From Marinobacter sp. SS21 (GTDB lineage: Bacteria; Pseudomonadota; Gammaproteobacteria; Pseudomonadales; Oleiphilaceae), in contig NZ_JAQNDA010000003.1 in NCBI RefSeq assembly GCF_028369065.1, positions 62,001 through 126,000 on the forward strand: DNA of 64,000 nucleotides. The letters run 5' to 3'. Under the pieces are notes generated by a model. The model made no database searches, was not told the DNA's origin, and saw only the letters and a list, made by a program, of their open reading frames with translations. The translations under genes were made by a program, and so were the position numbers. How positions within the stretch are numbered: the first letter of the stretch is position 1; each line of letters opens with the position of its first letter. Below are positions 31,208-39,148 of this stretch, piece after piece.

Positions 31208-31558
31208 CTACATGGTGTGGGTGGGCCGATCGGAGCTTAAGGCGCCGGCCAGATAAGATTCGATCTTGGTTCGGGCGGTCTCGTCGTCACCGTTAAATTG
31301 GACGCCAATGCCCGCGGCTCGATTCCCCTGTGCCCCCTTGGGAGTAATCCAGACCACTTTGCCAGCAACGGGGATTTTCTCGGGTTCGTCCATCAGGTTA
31401 AGCAGCAGGAAAACTTCGTCGCCAAGCTGATACTGTTTTTGGGTGGGAATAAACAGTCCACCCTGGCGGATATAGGGCATGTACGCTGCGTACAGCACCG
31501 CCTTGTCCTTGATCGTCAGCGTCAAAATACCACTGCGTGCACCAAATCCTGGCCCCAT
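31208..31558 (-). CDS. pilZ: Type IV pilus assembly protein PilZ
   Basis: Using the ATG at 31558 (MGPGFGARSGILTL) with GAGGATTATGTT upstream gives 116 residues, close to Pseudomonas PilZ (118). The protein is a single PilZ-fold domain with YIRQGGLFIPT and VAGKVVWITP. PilZ proper is needed for type IV pilus biogenesis, contacting PilB and FimX, and typically does not bind c-di-GMP because the RxxxR motif is absent, as here. It follows holB, the conserved holB-pilZ order. Confidence 0.93.
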   Translation of the reverse strand: MGPGFGARSGILTLTIKDKAVLYAAYMPYIRQGGLFIPTQKQYQLGDEVFLLLNLMDEPEKIPVAGKVVWITPKGAQGNRAAGIGVQFNGDDETARTKIESYLAGALSSDRPTHTM

Positions 31559-31613
31559 AACATAATCCTCAAAACACACGCCCAAAAGGGTCTAAAACTT
31601 ATTGTATTTCGCT

Positions 31614-31622
31614 ATCATAGCA
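31614..31622 (-). promoter_or_regulatory. Possible extended -10 promoter for pilZ
   Basis: On the minus strand TGCTATGAT (31622-31614) is an extended -10 sequence, about 55 bases upstream of the pilZ ATG. There is no clear -35. It would let pilZ be transcribed separately from holB. Confidence 0.4.
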
Positions 31623-31664
31623 GGCATTTATCAAACTTACCCGCAGGCCGCGAAGCCGATCGAT

Positions 31665-32720
31665 CTAGGGGGCCCGGCGCCTTCGGCTCGGCATAAAGTC
31701 CTGCCAGGCCATCAGCAGCCGTTCCGCTTCCAGCTCCGGGTTGACATTATAGATACCTGCGGCGCGAGCCTCCTGCAACTGCTGCAACAGGCCATGCACT
31801 CGCCATGGTGGGTTCGACGTTGCCAGGTATCTGAGCATATCCGCGCTATCGGGATCACTCGCGCGCCCCCCGGCGCCCAGCCTGGCCAGGTCAGCTGCCC
31901 AGTTCTCCATCAGCCAGAGAGTGCCCTCCAGGCCAAGGGTCTTGAAGGATTTTGCCGCCTCGGCAAGCGACAGCTCGTTTTTCATGAAACGACGGAAGGC
32001 GTCCAGCGCGTCCTGGCGTTGGCCGAGAAATTCGCCGTTGAGATATTCCAATGCGAGCCTGGGCGCTGAGCCCGCCAGGGTTAACGCTCGCAGGTGCTGA
32101 TCACGGGACGGAGCTTCCTGGTGGGTATCGCCTCTGGGCTGGAGTTCGAGCCAATCGAGCCCGACCTGGCTCGCTGGTGTAGCAATCGTCACACACTGAC
32201 AACGGGATCTCAATGTCGGCAAGATCGGTCGACCGCTCTCCTGCAGCAGCAACAGCACCACATCGTCTGACGGTTCCTCCAGGGTCTTCAACAACGCATT
32301 GGCCGCATTGAGGTTCAACTGGTCCGCCCGGTCGACCAGTATCACCTTGCGCCGAGCGACCTGCGGTGACGACACAGCGAACACCGACAAGGCCCGAATC
32401 TGGTCCACTTTGATTAAGCGTGATTTTTCCGGAGCATAGCGACGAATATCGGGGTGGGACTCGGCCGCCACCAGTTCGCATTGTTTACATTGCCCGCAGG
32501 GGGCTAGCCCCATCTCGCCACCGTTATCTCCAACGTTGACCGCTGCGGCAACCTGTTCGCACACCAACAGGTGTGCCAGAGACTCGGCAAGCACCTGTTT
32601 ACCGACGCCGCGGTCACCACCAATCAGTAACGCGTGAGTCAGGCGCCCTGCCCGCATACTGCCTTCAACTAAGCGCCAGGCGTCTGCAAGCCATGGCATG
32701 GACTGAACGGTTGGGTGCAC
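31665..32720 (-). CDS. holB: DNA polymerase III delta prime subunit HolB
   Basis: The 351-residue clamp-loader subunit has a zinc module (CGQCKQCELV), a degenerate P-loop (GGDRGVGKQVL, where the usual Ser/Thr is Gln, consistent with the non-hydrolysing delta prime), and the sensor region RSRCQCVTI. In the DnaX complex it helps load the sliding clamp. In Pseudomonas tmk precedes it; here the upstream gene is tgpA, four bases away, so the neighbourhood is rearranged. Confidence 0.92.
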   Translation of the reverse strand: MHPTVQSMPWLADAWRLVEGSMRAGRLTHALLIGGDRGVGKQVLAESLAHLLVCEQVAAAVNVGDNGGEMGLAPCGQCKQCELVAAESHPDIRRYAPEKSRLIKVDQIRALSVFAVSSPQVARRKVILVDRADQLNLNAANALLKTLEEPSDDVVLLLLQESGRPILPTLRSRCQCVTIATPASQVGLDWLELQPRGDTHQEAPSRDQHLRALTLAGSAPRLALEYLNGEFLGQRQDALDAFRRFMKNELSLAEAAKSFKTLGLEGTLWLMENWAADLARLGAGGRASDPDSADMLRYLATSNPPWRVHGLLQQLQEARAAGIYNVNPELEAERLLMAWQDFMPSRRRRAP

Positions 32721-32724
32721 TGGA

Positions 32725-34809
32725 CTAACCTTGCGTTTTCGTTGAGCCCGGATGTTTCAGGGCCTTTTTGTGGGATACCAACAGCCTTCTCAGGCGCATC
32801 AACGTCTGCCGTCTGCGGCCTGGTTTGTCGGGACTGAGGCCGCCATAGTAATGGTTGTTTAAGGTCTGGGCAAAGGAGCGCGCCAGCGCACCGGCCTGCG
32901 GAGCGTGGTGGGCGACCCGTTCGGCAATCTGCAGTGGTGTCTGGCCCTCCTCGAGGGGGATGCCTGCACGGCCAAGTTCCCGCCGCCAACGGACCAGCAG
33001 GCGCATCACCGAGTCCTGCGCCAGCAGCGAGCGTTGACGCCAGGCCGCGACCAGGCCAATGACCAACAACACCACCGCGACCAGCCCAGCAGTGATGTAG
33101 CCCAGGTCTTTCAACCCTATATTGCCGGGCAATCGAGACATCAGGTCCATCTGAGACTGGCCCTGATAACCAACCACCCATCGTTGCCACTGATAGTTGA
33201 CCTTGTCCAGTTGCAGCGACGCCCACTGGAGCAGCGCCAAATTGCCATAGCGCTGCGGCGAGGCCCAATTGTTTTCGAGAAACGAGCCTTCCTCGGCCAC
33301 GGCCTCCCGCAACCCTGACTGAATACGGCTTGGGGCAATCGCCGCGGTTGGGTCGATGCGGGTCCAGCCGGTCTCGGGCAACCAGGCTTCCACCCAGGCA
33401 TGGGCATCATACTGGCGGACGATCAGGTAGTCGCCACCCGCACCGAGCTCTCCCCCCTGGTACCCGACCACCACCCGCGCCGGAACACCCGCAGCTCGCA
33501 ACACAAATGTCGTTGCCCCGGCGTAGTGGGCACAAAAACCGCGCATGGCATCAAACAACAGGGTATCCACACCATTCTCTGGCATGACCGGCGGACGCAG
33601 GGTGTAATAATAGGGATTATCCCGAAAGCGGGCCAATAACGTTTCAACCAGCTCGCCGGAGGAGGCAGACTGCCGCTGCAGTTCCCGGGCCAGGGCTCGG
33701 GCACGCGGGTTACCGGTCGGCGGAAGCTGCAAAAACCGGCGCTCCATCGTTTCACTCAAGGCCGATACGTTGGGCACAGCGCTAGTTCGGGCCAGCCGAT
33801 AGCGAACCGGTGTATCCGCCGGCCGTCGAAAATGAAACAGCCCCCAGTCAGCGGCCTCCACATTATCGGATACGGCGGTCGAGTTATCGAGGGCAAAGGC
33901 CCACCGTTGGCCGGTCGGGTCCAACAGGACATCGTATTCACCAGGCTGAAGCTCCCCGACCCCGCCATCAGACAACACCCGGCCCGGCGGGCGCACCGGA
34001 GTGCGCTGGTGCTGACTCCATCGCTCGCCCTCGAATCGGTCCAGAATCAGCCCCCGCCAATAGCGATCCGCGCTCGCCGGTATCCCGCCACCGAAGCTGA
34101 CCCGGAAGGCCCGCTCGCTGCTTTGCGCCAGGCTGGAAATATCGCCCGGCGCCATGGAATCCGAAATCCCGGTCTTGGCCGCCCCGGACACCAGCGGCAC
34201 ACTCCACAGCGGCTCCAATCTGGGGAAAAACAGGAACAGCAGAACCACAATGGGCAGGCTCTTCAGGAACATTCCCCCCAGTCGGCGCCAGCCCAGGGCG
34301 AAGGCATGGGGTAACTCAGGCGCGTTAAGGACCTGTAAGCCAATCAGCAACATCAACACACCGGCGAGATTGAGTAGCGTCCAGAAAATACCCTGCTCGA
34401 ACAGAAAATTGACCGTCGCCAGGTAGGTGAGAATAAAGAACAACACGTAGTAGTCGCGCTCGGAGCGGGTTTCCAGCCACTTCAGGGCAACCGCAATCAC
34501 AAAGAACGAGGCAGCGGTATCCACCGTGAAGTGTCCGTTAACGGTCACCAGATAGGTGGCAATGAGCGCCACCATAATCAAGGTGCGGACCACCCGCCCG
34601 GGCAGCCGGATGCGCCCCAGCTGCGACAACCAGCGCCACCCCGCCAGCAAGACACAGGTGGTCAGCAACCAGACAGGCAACCGATCCCATTGCGGCAGCA
34701 GCAATACCCAGAATGCGCCGATGAGCCAAAGCAGCGCCCGACCGGGCACGGCTAAGGCACCGTCGGTATCCGAGCCATTGCCATGGAGTCTGCGGAGTAA
34801 ACGGCTCAT
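32725..34809 (-). CDS. tgpA: TgpA-type membrane transglutaminase (DUF3488)
   Basis: The 694-residue protein has at least five N-terminal membrane spans (residues 25-200), a periplasmic transglutaminase domain with triad C426 (GFCAHYAG), H470 (DAHAWVEAW) and D486 (IDPTAA), then a final span and a cytoplasmic DUF4129-like tail. Pseudomonas TgpA is an essential periplasmic transglutaminase; its substrate is unsettled. It is coupled by ATGA to the DUF58 gene, as usual, and is followed by holB after four bases. Confidence 0.92.
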   Translation of the reverse strand: MSRLLRRLHGNGSDTDGALAVPGRALLWLIGAFWVLLLPQWDRLPVWLLTTCVLLAGWRWLSQLGRIRLPGRVVRTLIMVALIATYLVTVNGHFTVDTAASFFVIAVALKWLETRSERDYYVLFFILTYLATVNFLFEQGIFWTLLNLAGVLMLLIGLQVLNAPELPHAFALGWRRLGGMFLKSLPIVVLLFLFFPRLEPLWSVPLVSGAAKTGISDSMAPGDISSLAQSSERAFRVSFGGGIPASADRYWRGLILDRFEGERWSQHQRTPVRPPGRVLSDGGVGELQPGEYDVLLDPTGQRWAFALDNSTAVSDNVEAADWGLFHFRRPADTPVRYRLARTSAVPNVSALSETMERRFLQLPPTGNPRARALARELQRQSASSGELVETLLARFRDNPYYYTLRPPVMPENGVDTLLFDAMRGFCAHYAGATTFVLRAAGVPARVVVGYQGGELGAGGDYLIVRQYDAHAWVEAWLPETGWTRIDPTAAIAPSRIQSGLREAVAEEGSFLENNWASPQRYGNLALLQWASLQLDKVNYQWQRWVVGYQGQSQMDLMSRLPGNIGLKDLGYITAGLVAVVLLVIGLVAAWRQRSLLAQDSVMRLLVRWRRELGRAGIPLEEGQTPLQIAERVAHHAPQAGALARSFAQTLNNHYYGGLSPDKPGRRRQTLMRLRRLLVSHKKALKHPGSTKTQG

Positions 34810-35834
34810 AAGGCGTTATCTCTTGATTTGGATCCCATCCATTGCGTCGTCGGCAACCCGAACACCGCCAATTCACGGAGACAGCTGGCAGTGTGGGCCG
34901 GCCCGCAATCGGGCTCAATCCTGATTCCAGGCAAGCGTAATCCAAACGAATCCTGAGCCTTGGATCGCTCCATTACCTGGGCAACGAGGTAACTCAAGCG
35001 AAGTTCCAGGTCGACGCCGGGGAAGGCCTCAAAGTCCAGCCAGCTCGGACTGCCCTGCTCCCCTTCCCAGTCGGCAATCACCATCTCACCGCTTCGGGCA
35101 TAGCGCTTCCACTGAACCCGTTGGCTCAAATCGCCCTGCCGCCAGGGCCGAAACTCAGCCTGATCCTGCCCCGCCACCGAAACCGACGCATCCGAAGACT
35201 CGGCGTCATCGGCAGTGAGCCAATGCCCCTCTGGCGGTGTAATCGGTTTTGGGTAGACAATGGCGGCACTGACGGGGCGTATCCAGGACCAGGCTTTCAA
35301 TAAACCGAACGGAAACCGGGTTTCAACCCGAACCCGCTCCGGTAATAAATAGCCACGGCGTTCGCCCTTTGTCATCAACACCAGGTCGGCCGTTTCGTGA
35401 GCCAGCACATGGGAAAGGGTGGCACCGCTCTCCGGCAGACTGAGCCTGATGGCAATCGCATCCGACGCATCCGCCGCGCCGCGAAACACAAACGGTATGC
35501 GCTCGCCGACGTGGCCGTCCCCCACTTGAACCAGCGTCAGCTTGAGGCCAGACAGGTTTTTGTGGGTCTGGTGCATGGCTGCCACGAACACCACGCCGAG
35601 CAAAAAGGTCATCAGGTAAATGAGGCTGTTTTGGTAATTGATCCCGGTGAGCAGCATGACCACCAACAACAAGCCAAACACCAGCCCCATGGCGGTAGGG
35701 AGGATAAAAATATTACGTTGCATGAACTGTTGCGCATCCGACCTTGGGATCCTTCGGTCCACCCAGCCCCGCCATCTCTGTCCGATCCACTGCACTGGTA
35801 TTCCCACCTCATTGCTGCGATTTGAATGCGCCAT
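34806..35834 (-). CDS. DUF58 domain protein (partner of TgpA)
   Basis: The 342-residue protein has two membrane spans near residues 45-85 and a C-terminal DUF58 region (EFRPWRQGDLSQRVQWKRYARSG-like). DUF58 proteins usually sit between a MoxR ATPase and a TgpA protein. The partner TgpA follows, but no moxR lies upstream. The ATG at 35834 is only six bases from the end of the inserted element at 35841-36138 and has no good ribosome binding site; internal start M38 is an alternative. Confidence 0.87.
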   Translation of the reverse strand: MAHSNRSNEVGIPVQWIGQRWRGWVDRRIPRSDAQQFMQRNIFILPTAMGLVFGLLLVVMLLTGINYQNSLIYLMTFLLGVVFVAAMHQTHKNLSGLKLTLVQVGDGHVGERIPFVFRGAADASDAIAIRLSLPESGATLSHVLAHETADLVLMTKGERRGYLLPERVRVETRFPFGLLKAWSWIRPVSAAIVYPKPITPPEGHWLTADDAESSDASVSVAGQDQAEFRPWRQGDLSQRVQWKRYARSGEMVIADWEGEQGSPSWLDFEAFPGVDLELRLSYLVAQVMERSKAQDSFGLRLPGIRIEPDCGPAHTASCLRELAVFGLPTTQWMGSKSRDNAL

Positions 35835-35840
35835 GGCTAA

Positions 35841-36138
35841 GGAGCCTCTGATTAACTCCGAATCGCCTCTGCGCGATCTGAAGGCTGTAGATGCAAGACG
35901 CGGTTCGCAGCCAATGGCCCTGTTTTGATAAAAAACTTGGCCTTGGCAAGAGCCGCAACGCCGCAGGTGCAGCCTTCAGAACGCGCCCTGCGGGGCGTTC
36001 AGAGCCATCCACACTCGGCGTTGCGCCTTTTTGCAAGGTCCAGACATTACTGCCAAGTCCAGACATAACTAAAAAGTCGCGCCTTGATTGTGAATGGCTC
36101 TGAATGCCAGAGGAGATCCGGAGTTAATCAGAGGCTCC
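35841..36138. mobile_element. 298-bp IS5-group-like miniature inverted-repeat element with CTAA target duplication
   Basis: Perfect 20-bp inverted repeats end the element (GGAGCCTCTGATTAACTCCG at 35841-35860 and its complement at 36119-36138), continuing imperfectly for about another dozen bases. It is flanked on both sides by CTAA (35837-35840 and 36139-36142), fitting the YTAR target and 4-bp duplication of the IS5 group. Inside is a second perfect inverted repeat of 11 bp (TTCAGAGCCAT at 35999-36009 and ATGGCTCTGAA at 36093-36103) and a pair of near-identical GTCCAGACAT direct repeats near 36040-36065. No transposase frame is present, so it is a MITE that depends on an element elsewhere. 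Confidence 0.85.
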
Positions 36139-36342
36139 CTAACAGGACCGCGATTCACCGAATCCGTTCACAAACCCTGGATTCTCCGCTTGAAATGCTG
36201 GCGCTCAAACCAAATACTTTACCTTAGGAGCCCGTGTAAGTACTCCGTATTCCTTTCAGTTTTTACACGACTCCACAGGAACGCCTCTGACAGGAGTATT
36301 TTCAGAAGCCCCCATTCCTTGCCTAATTACTAGAGGCTGGCC

Positions 36343-36960
36343 ATGACACGTCACCTACCGCTGCTCACCGCAATCACCGGCGCAGTTATGTCCGTGCCCG
36401 CCTGGGCCGGTGTACAAACCCTGACTTCCGATGAGATGGTGGAAACCTACGTCAAGGACTCTGCCGTTATCGTGGTACCGCGCCAGCAGCAGAAGCCCGA
36501 GGCCGACCGGCGTCGAATTTTGCAGTCCCTGACCATTTCACCGGGGGAACCGGTGTTGACTGAAGCGGAGGAACAGGCCTACCGGGACGCCGCCCAGCAT
36601 TACCAGGGCCTTACCCAGGACGATGCATTACAGCAGGCCGAGGCCGAATTCCTGCGACGGGCATTGCTGGTGCCTCAGGATGAGATCGCCCTTGCTCAGC
36701 CTCCCGAGTTTTTCATTCCCAACCAACCCCCGATCATTTTCGGCGAGCAACTGGAGATTCCGGACGGGCCCTTCAACCAGACCTTCCTGAACGACCAGTT
36801 AGGTTTGAGTTTTGACGGCCAGAACCTGAACCTGTCCATCGGCAATCCGCCGGGTATCGACCAGATCACTCTGCCCCAAGGCATCAACGAAGGCCCCATA
36901 ACTCTGACGCCCCGGCCTGGCGGGGGATTCGATCTGTCCATTCAAGTGCCGGATCAATAG
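36343..36960 (+). CDS. Exported protein of unknown function
   Basis: The 205-residue protein has a signal peptide (1-22, ending AWAGV). I do not recognise the family. A helical, Gln/Glu/Ala-rich middle (about 70-110) is followed by a Pro/Asn-rich part (about 118-150) and a C-terminal Gly/Pro-rich repeat-like stretch ending FDLSIQVPDQ. There is no cysteine and no membrane span besides the signal. AGAGGCTGGCC precedes the ATG. It stands alone on the plus strand between the inserted element and the convergent DUF6160 gene. Confidence 0.7.
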   Translation: MTRHLPLLTAITGAVMSVPAWAGVQTLTSDEMVETYVKDSAVIVVPRQQQKPEADRRRILQSLTISPGEPVLTEAEEQAYRDAAQHYQGLTQDDALQQAEAEFLRRALLVPQDEIALAQPPEFFIPNQPPIIFGEQLEIPDGPFNQTFLNDQLGLSFDGQNLNLSIGNPPGIDQITLPQGINEGPITLTPRPGGGFDLSIQVPDQ

Positions 36961-36986
36961 GCTGCAGCCTGTTGCCTCGGCACTTT

Positions 36987-37063
36987 CCAAATTTCCAAAA
37001 CTCCCAAATTTCCAAAACTCCCAAAATTCCCCAAACTTTCCAAATTTCCCAATCTTTCCATTC
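36987..37063. repeat. G-less tandem repeat, about 17-19 bp units
   Basis: Two exact 17-bp copies of CCAAATTTCCAAAACTC (36987-37003, 37004-37020) are followed by two diverged copies (from 37021 and 37040). The plus strand has no G over the whole stretch, so the minus strand is a run of GG, GGG and GGGG tracts separated by A/T. It lies between two convergent genes. No coding role is apparent. Confidence 0.75.
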
Positions 37064-37156
37064 GATTAATTCGTGCAGCTCTTACCGATCATGCTGGGCT
37101 ATCGGCGCTAGCCAAGAAGCTCCCTCAGGAGGGAGCCCTTCATCCATCGGAATTTC

Positions 37157-37190
37157 AACAAAAAAAGGCCACCCCGAGGGATGGCCTTTT
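37157..37190 (-). terminator. Intrinsic terminator for the DUF6160 gene
   Basis: On the minus strand AAAAGGCCATCCC (37190-37178) pairs with GGGGTGGCCTTTT (37175-37163), with one G-U pair and a two-base loop, and runs into a T tract. It lies 22 bases after the stop of the gene at 37212. Confidence 0.85.
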
Positions 37191-37211
37191 CAGCAACCGA
37201 TGTCGCTTGGC

Positions 37212-38222
37212 TTAGTGACCGTAGACAGTCATCTGAGCGTCGATGGCGATATCAGTCATGTACACATCCCCGATAGACGGTGCGGCAGAGCTGCCCATAC
37301 GGATGTTGGTCAGATCCAGATCTCCGGAGAAGTTGTTGACGTTGAACGCCAGGGCATCGCTGCCAGCAGCATTGGTGGCCTTGCCCACATCAACCTGAGC
37401 GTGGGCGAAGCTGGTGTCGGTCAGAGTGTTGCCTGAAGCGTCGGTGATGACCAGTCCGTTGGTGTCGGCGCCGCGACGGTTGTGCAGTTCGAAGTCCATG
37501 TAGGTGCCAACGAAATCAGCGTTCAGGGTACCCTGAGCATTGAAGTAGGCGTTGATGTTCATCACATCGGTATCTTCCTGGATCACGATGTCGATCGGGC
37601 CCAGCAGGCCGCTCATGTTCAGATCAGATACCAGCGTGGTGCTGGTCCCACCGTTGGCACGGCGCTCGGCATCCAGGGCACCGACAGTGGCGGTGCTCTT
37701 GGCCAGGCTCACCGAGCCTACGCTCATACCAAAGTCCACCGGCAGGCCGGAAACAGAACGAATGCCGATCACCAGGTCACCGTCCTGGATCTCAGGCATA
37801 GAGGCTTCGTAGCTGGCGGAACCGTCCGCTTGGGTCTCGGTGTTGTTCCAGGTCACGTTGCCTGCAGCGCTGGCACCCACCAGGTAGGTGTTACCCACAG
37901 CCTGGGCACCAGTGTCGCCAATACCGCCAGCACCGGCCACGTCAATGAACAGTTTAATGTCGTCCAACGCGCCGGCCGTGCCGCCAGCACCGGTCAGCGG
38001 GTTGGCCGCACCACCGATGGTGACATCGTTGATCGCCAGGAAGCCGTCGTCCTGGTAAGCGATTTCACCGACGCTGACGTTGGCTTCGAGTTCAATGGTG
38101 ATACCGGACTGACCGGTCACCGCGCCCATGGTGGCGTCGTCCATGGCTTTCAGTTCCGCCTGGGCGGCGAAGGGTACAGCAGCAACCGCAGTTGCCAGAG
38201 CAAGTTTTTTCAGGCCTTTCAT
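37212..38222 (-). CDS. DUF6160-type exported protein
   Basis: The 336-residue protein has a signal peptide (1-22, ending AAQAEL), then a short conserved N-terminal sequence (LKAMDDATMGAVTGQSGITIEL) seen in DUF6160/FilA-like proteins, and a beta-rich, Gly/Ala/Asp-rich rest without cysteine, ending TVYGH. FilA-like proteins accompany a putative pilus-like system in Acinetobacter; here the assignment rests on the N-terminal sequence only. A good site (AAGGAGAAC) precedes the ATG, and its own terminator follows. Base composition is like the neighbours. Confidence 0.7.
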   Translation of the reverse strand: MKGLKKLALATAVAAVPFAAQAELKAMDDATMGAVTGQSGITIELEANVSVGEIAYQDDGFLAINDVTIGGAANPLTGAGGTAGALDDIKLFIDVAGAGGIGDTGAQAVGNTYLVGASAAGNVTWNNTETQADGSASYEASMPEIQDGDLVIGIRSVSGLPVDFGMSVGSVSLAKSTATVGALDAERRANGGTSTTLVSDLNMSGLLGPIDIVIQEDTDVMNINAYFNAQGTLNADFVGTYMDFELHNRRGADTNGLVITDASGNTLTDTSFAHAQVDVGKATNAAGSDALAFNVNNFSGDLDLTNIRMGSSAAPSIGDVYMTDIAIDAQMTVYGH

Positions 38223-38408
38223 TTTGTTCTCCTTATCTAAGGATCTATTTATCTATTATTTTTTTGTCGCGGTTCATTCCATAACCGCAAGGCCAGTTTT
38301 GCAGAGCAAGAGACGGGTTTCTGAGATACGGCGCACAATATTTAACGATCCACTTACACCCCATTACACACTTCTGAGAACCCATTCACCCTTTGTAACA
38401 GAACCCGT

Positions 38409-38999
38409 TCACCCTCCCTGGGAAGTCCCCGTTGCGGCGGCCGGAGATGATGGCTGGGAGGCGAACACGATGGATTCGAATTCGCCGCGGACGGCATCGC
38501 CATAGGCATAGCCATCGTCGGATTTCTGATATTTAGTAGCCAGAACCCGAGCCTCGCCGTTGAGGTATTCCAGTTCGATGTTGACCTGGGGCTCCGCCGA
38601 CTGCCCGCTGCCGGTGGGCAGGTACTTGTAGATCACCGCCGAACCCAGAATGCGGCCATTGGCAGCCTGGGCCTGCAACGCCGTTCTGACGGATTCGAGC
38701 ACCAGCGCCGGATTGATTCCGGCGGTGTCTTCCCCGGGCCTGATGGCCCAGACAAACTTGACGTCGCCGCTGGGCATCAGCGCGGCTCCGAAAGGCGCGA
38801 AATCTCCGTAATATTCAAGCAGCGCCTTGGCCTTCTTGAGCGTATGACCACCGAGAAACTGCAGGTTCTGATCCACCTCTTGCTGGATCTGGGCCGCGGT
38901 TGGCTGCTGCCTGGCCGTTTCGGATGCGGCAGCACCTGCCGAACCAACCCCCAGGACACAGGTCATCGCCAGGGCGGAAAAAATACCGGTCTTATTCAC
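38409..38999 (-). CDS. Exported protein of unknown function upstream of the DUF6160 gene
   Basis: The start is the GTG at 38999, preceded by AGGAGG five bases before, giving 196 residues. A signal peptide (about 1-27, ending GAAAS) is followed by a mixed alpha/beta part (LKKAKALLEYYGDFAPFGAALMPSGDVKFVWAI) and a Ser/Ala/Pro tail. The pattern, including a GD..F..PF segment, recalls small periplasmic proteins but I recognise no family. It is transcribed in the same direction as the DUF6160 gene, 186 bases upstream of it. Confidence 0.7.
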   Translation of the reverse strand: MNKTGIFSALAMTCVLGVGSAGAAASETARQQPTAAQIQQEVDQNLQFLGGHTLKKAKALLEYYGDFAPFGAALMPSGDVKFVWAIRPGEDTAGINPALVLESVRTALQAQAANGRILGSAVIYKYLPTGSGQSAEPQVNIELEYLNGEARVLATKYQKSDDGYAYGDAVRGEFESIVFASQPSSPAAATGTSQGG

Positions 39000-39148
39000 A
39001 AGGCCTCCTGATTTAGCTTTGGGTATCGCGTGAATGTGCGACATAGAAATCGACACACCTCGCTACCACGTTCAACCAACTCAAAACTTTGCGATAATAG
39101 CGAGCTTGCAGCGGCAACAACCGCGTGGTCCATCAACTTGAGCAAGTA

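Noticed and set aside
36987-37063. Possible CRISPR array
   Set aside because: Units are contiguous, about 17 bp, with no spacers and no cas genes nearby.
38378-38415. Two 15-bp direct repeats (GAACCCATTCACCCT-type) upstream of the DUF6160 gene
   Set aside because: The second copy runs into the end of the neighbouring gene, only 14 of 15 bases match, and the pair is more than 150 bases from the DUF6160 start, so I do not call it a regulatory site.
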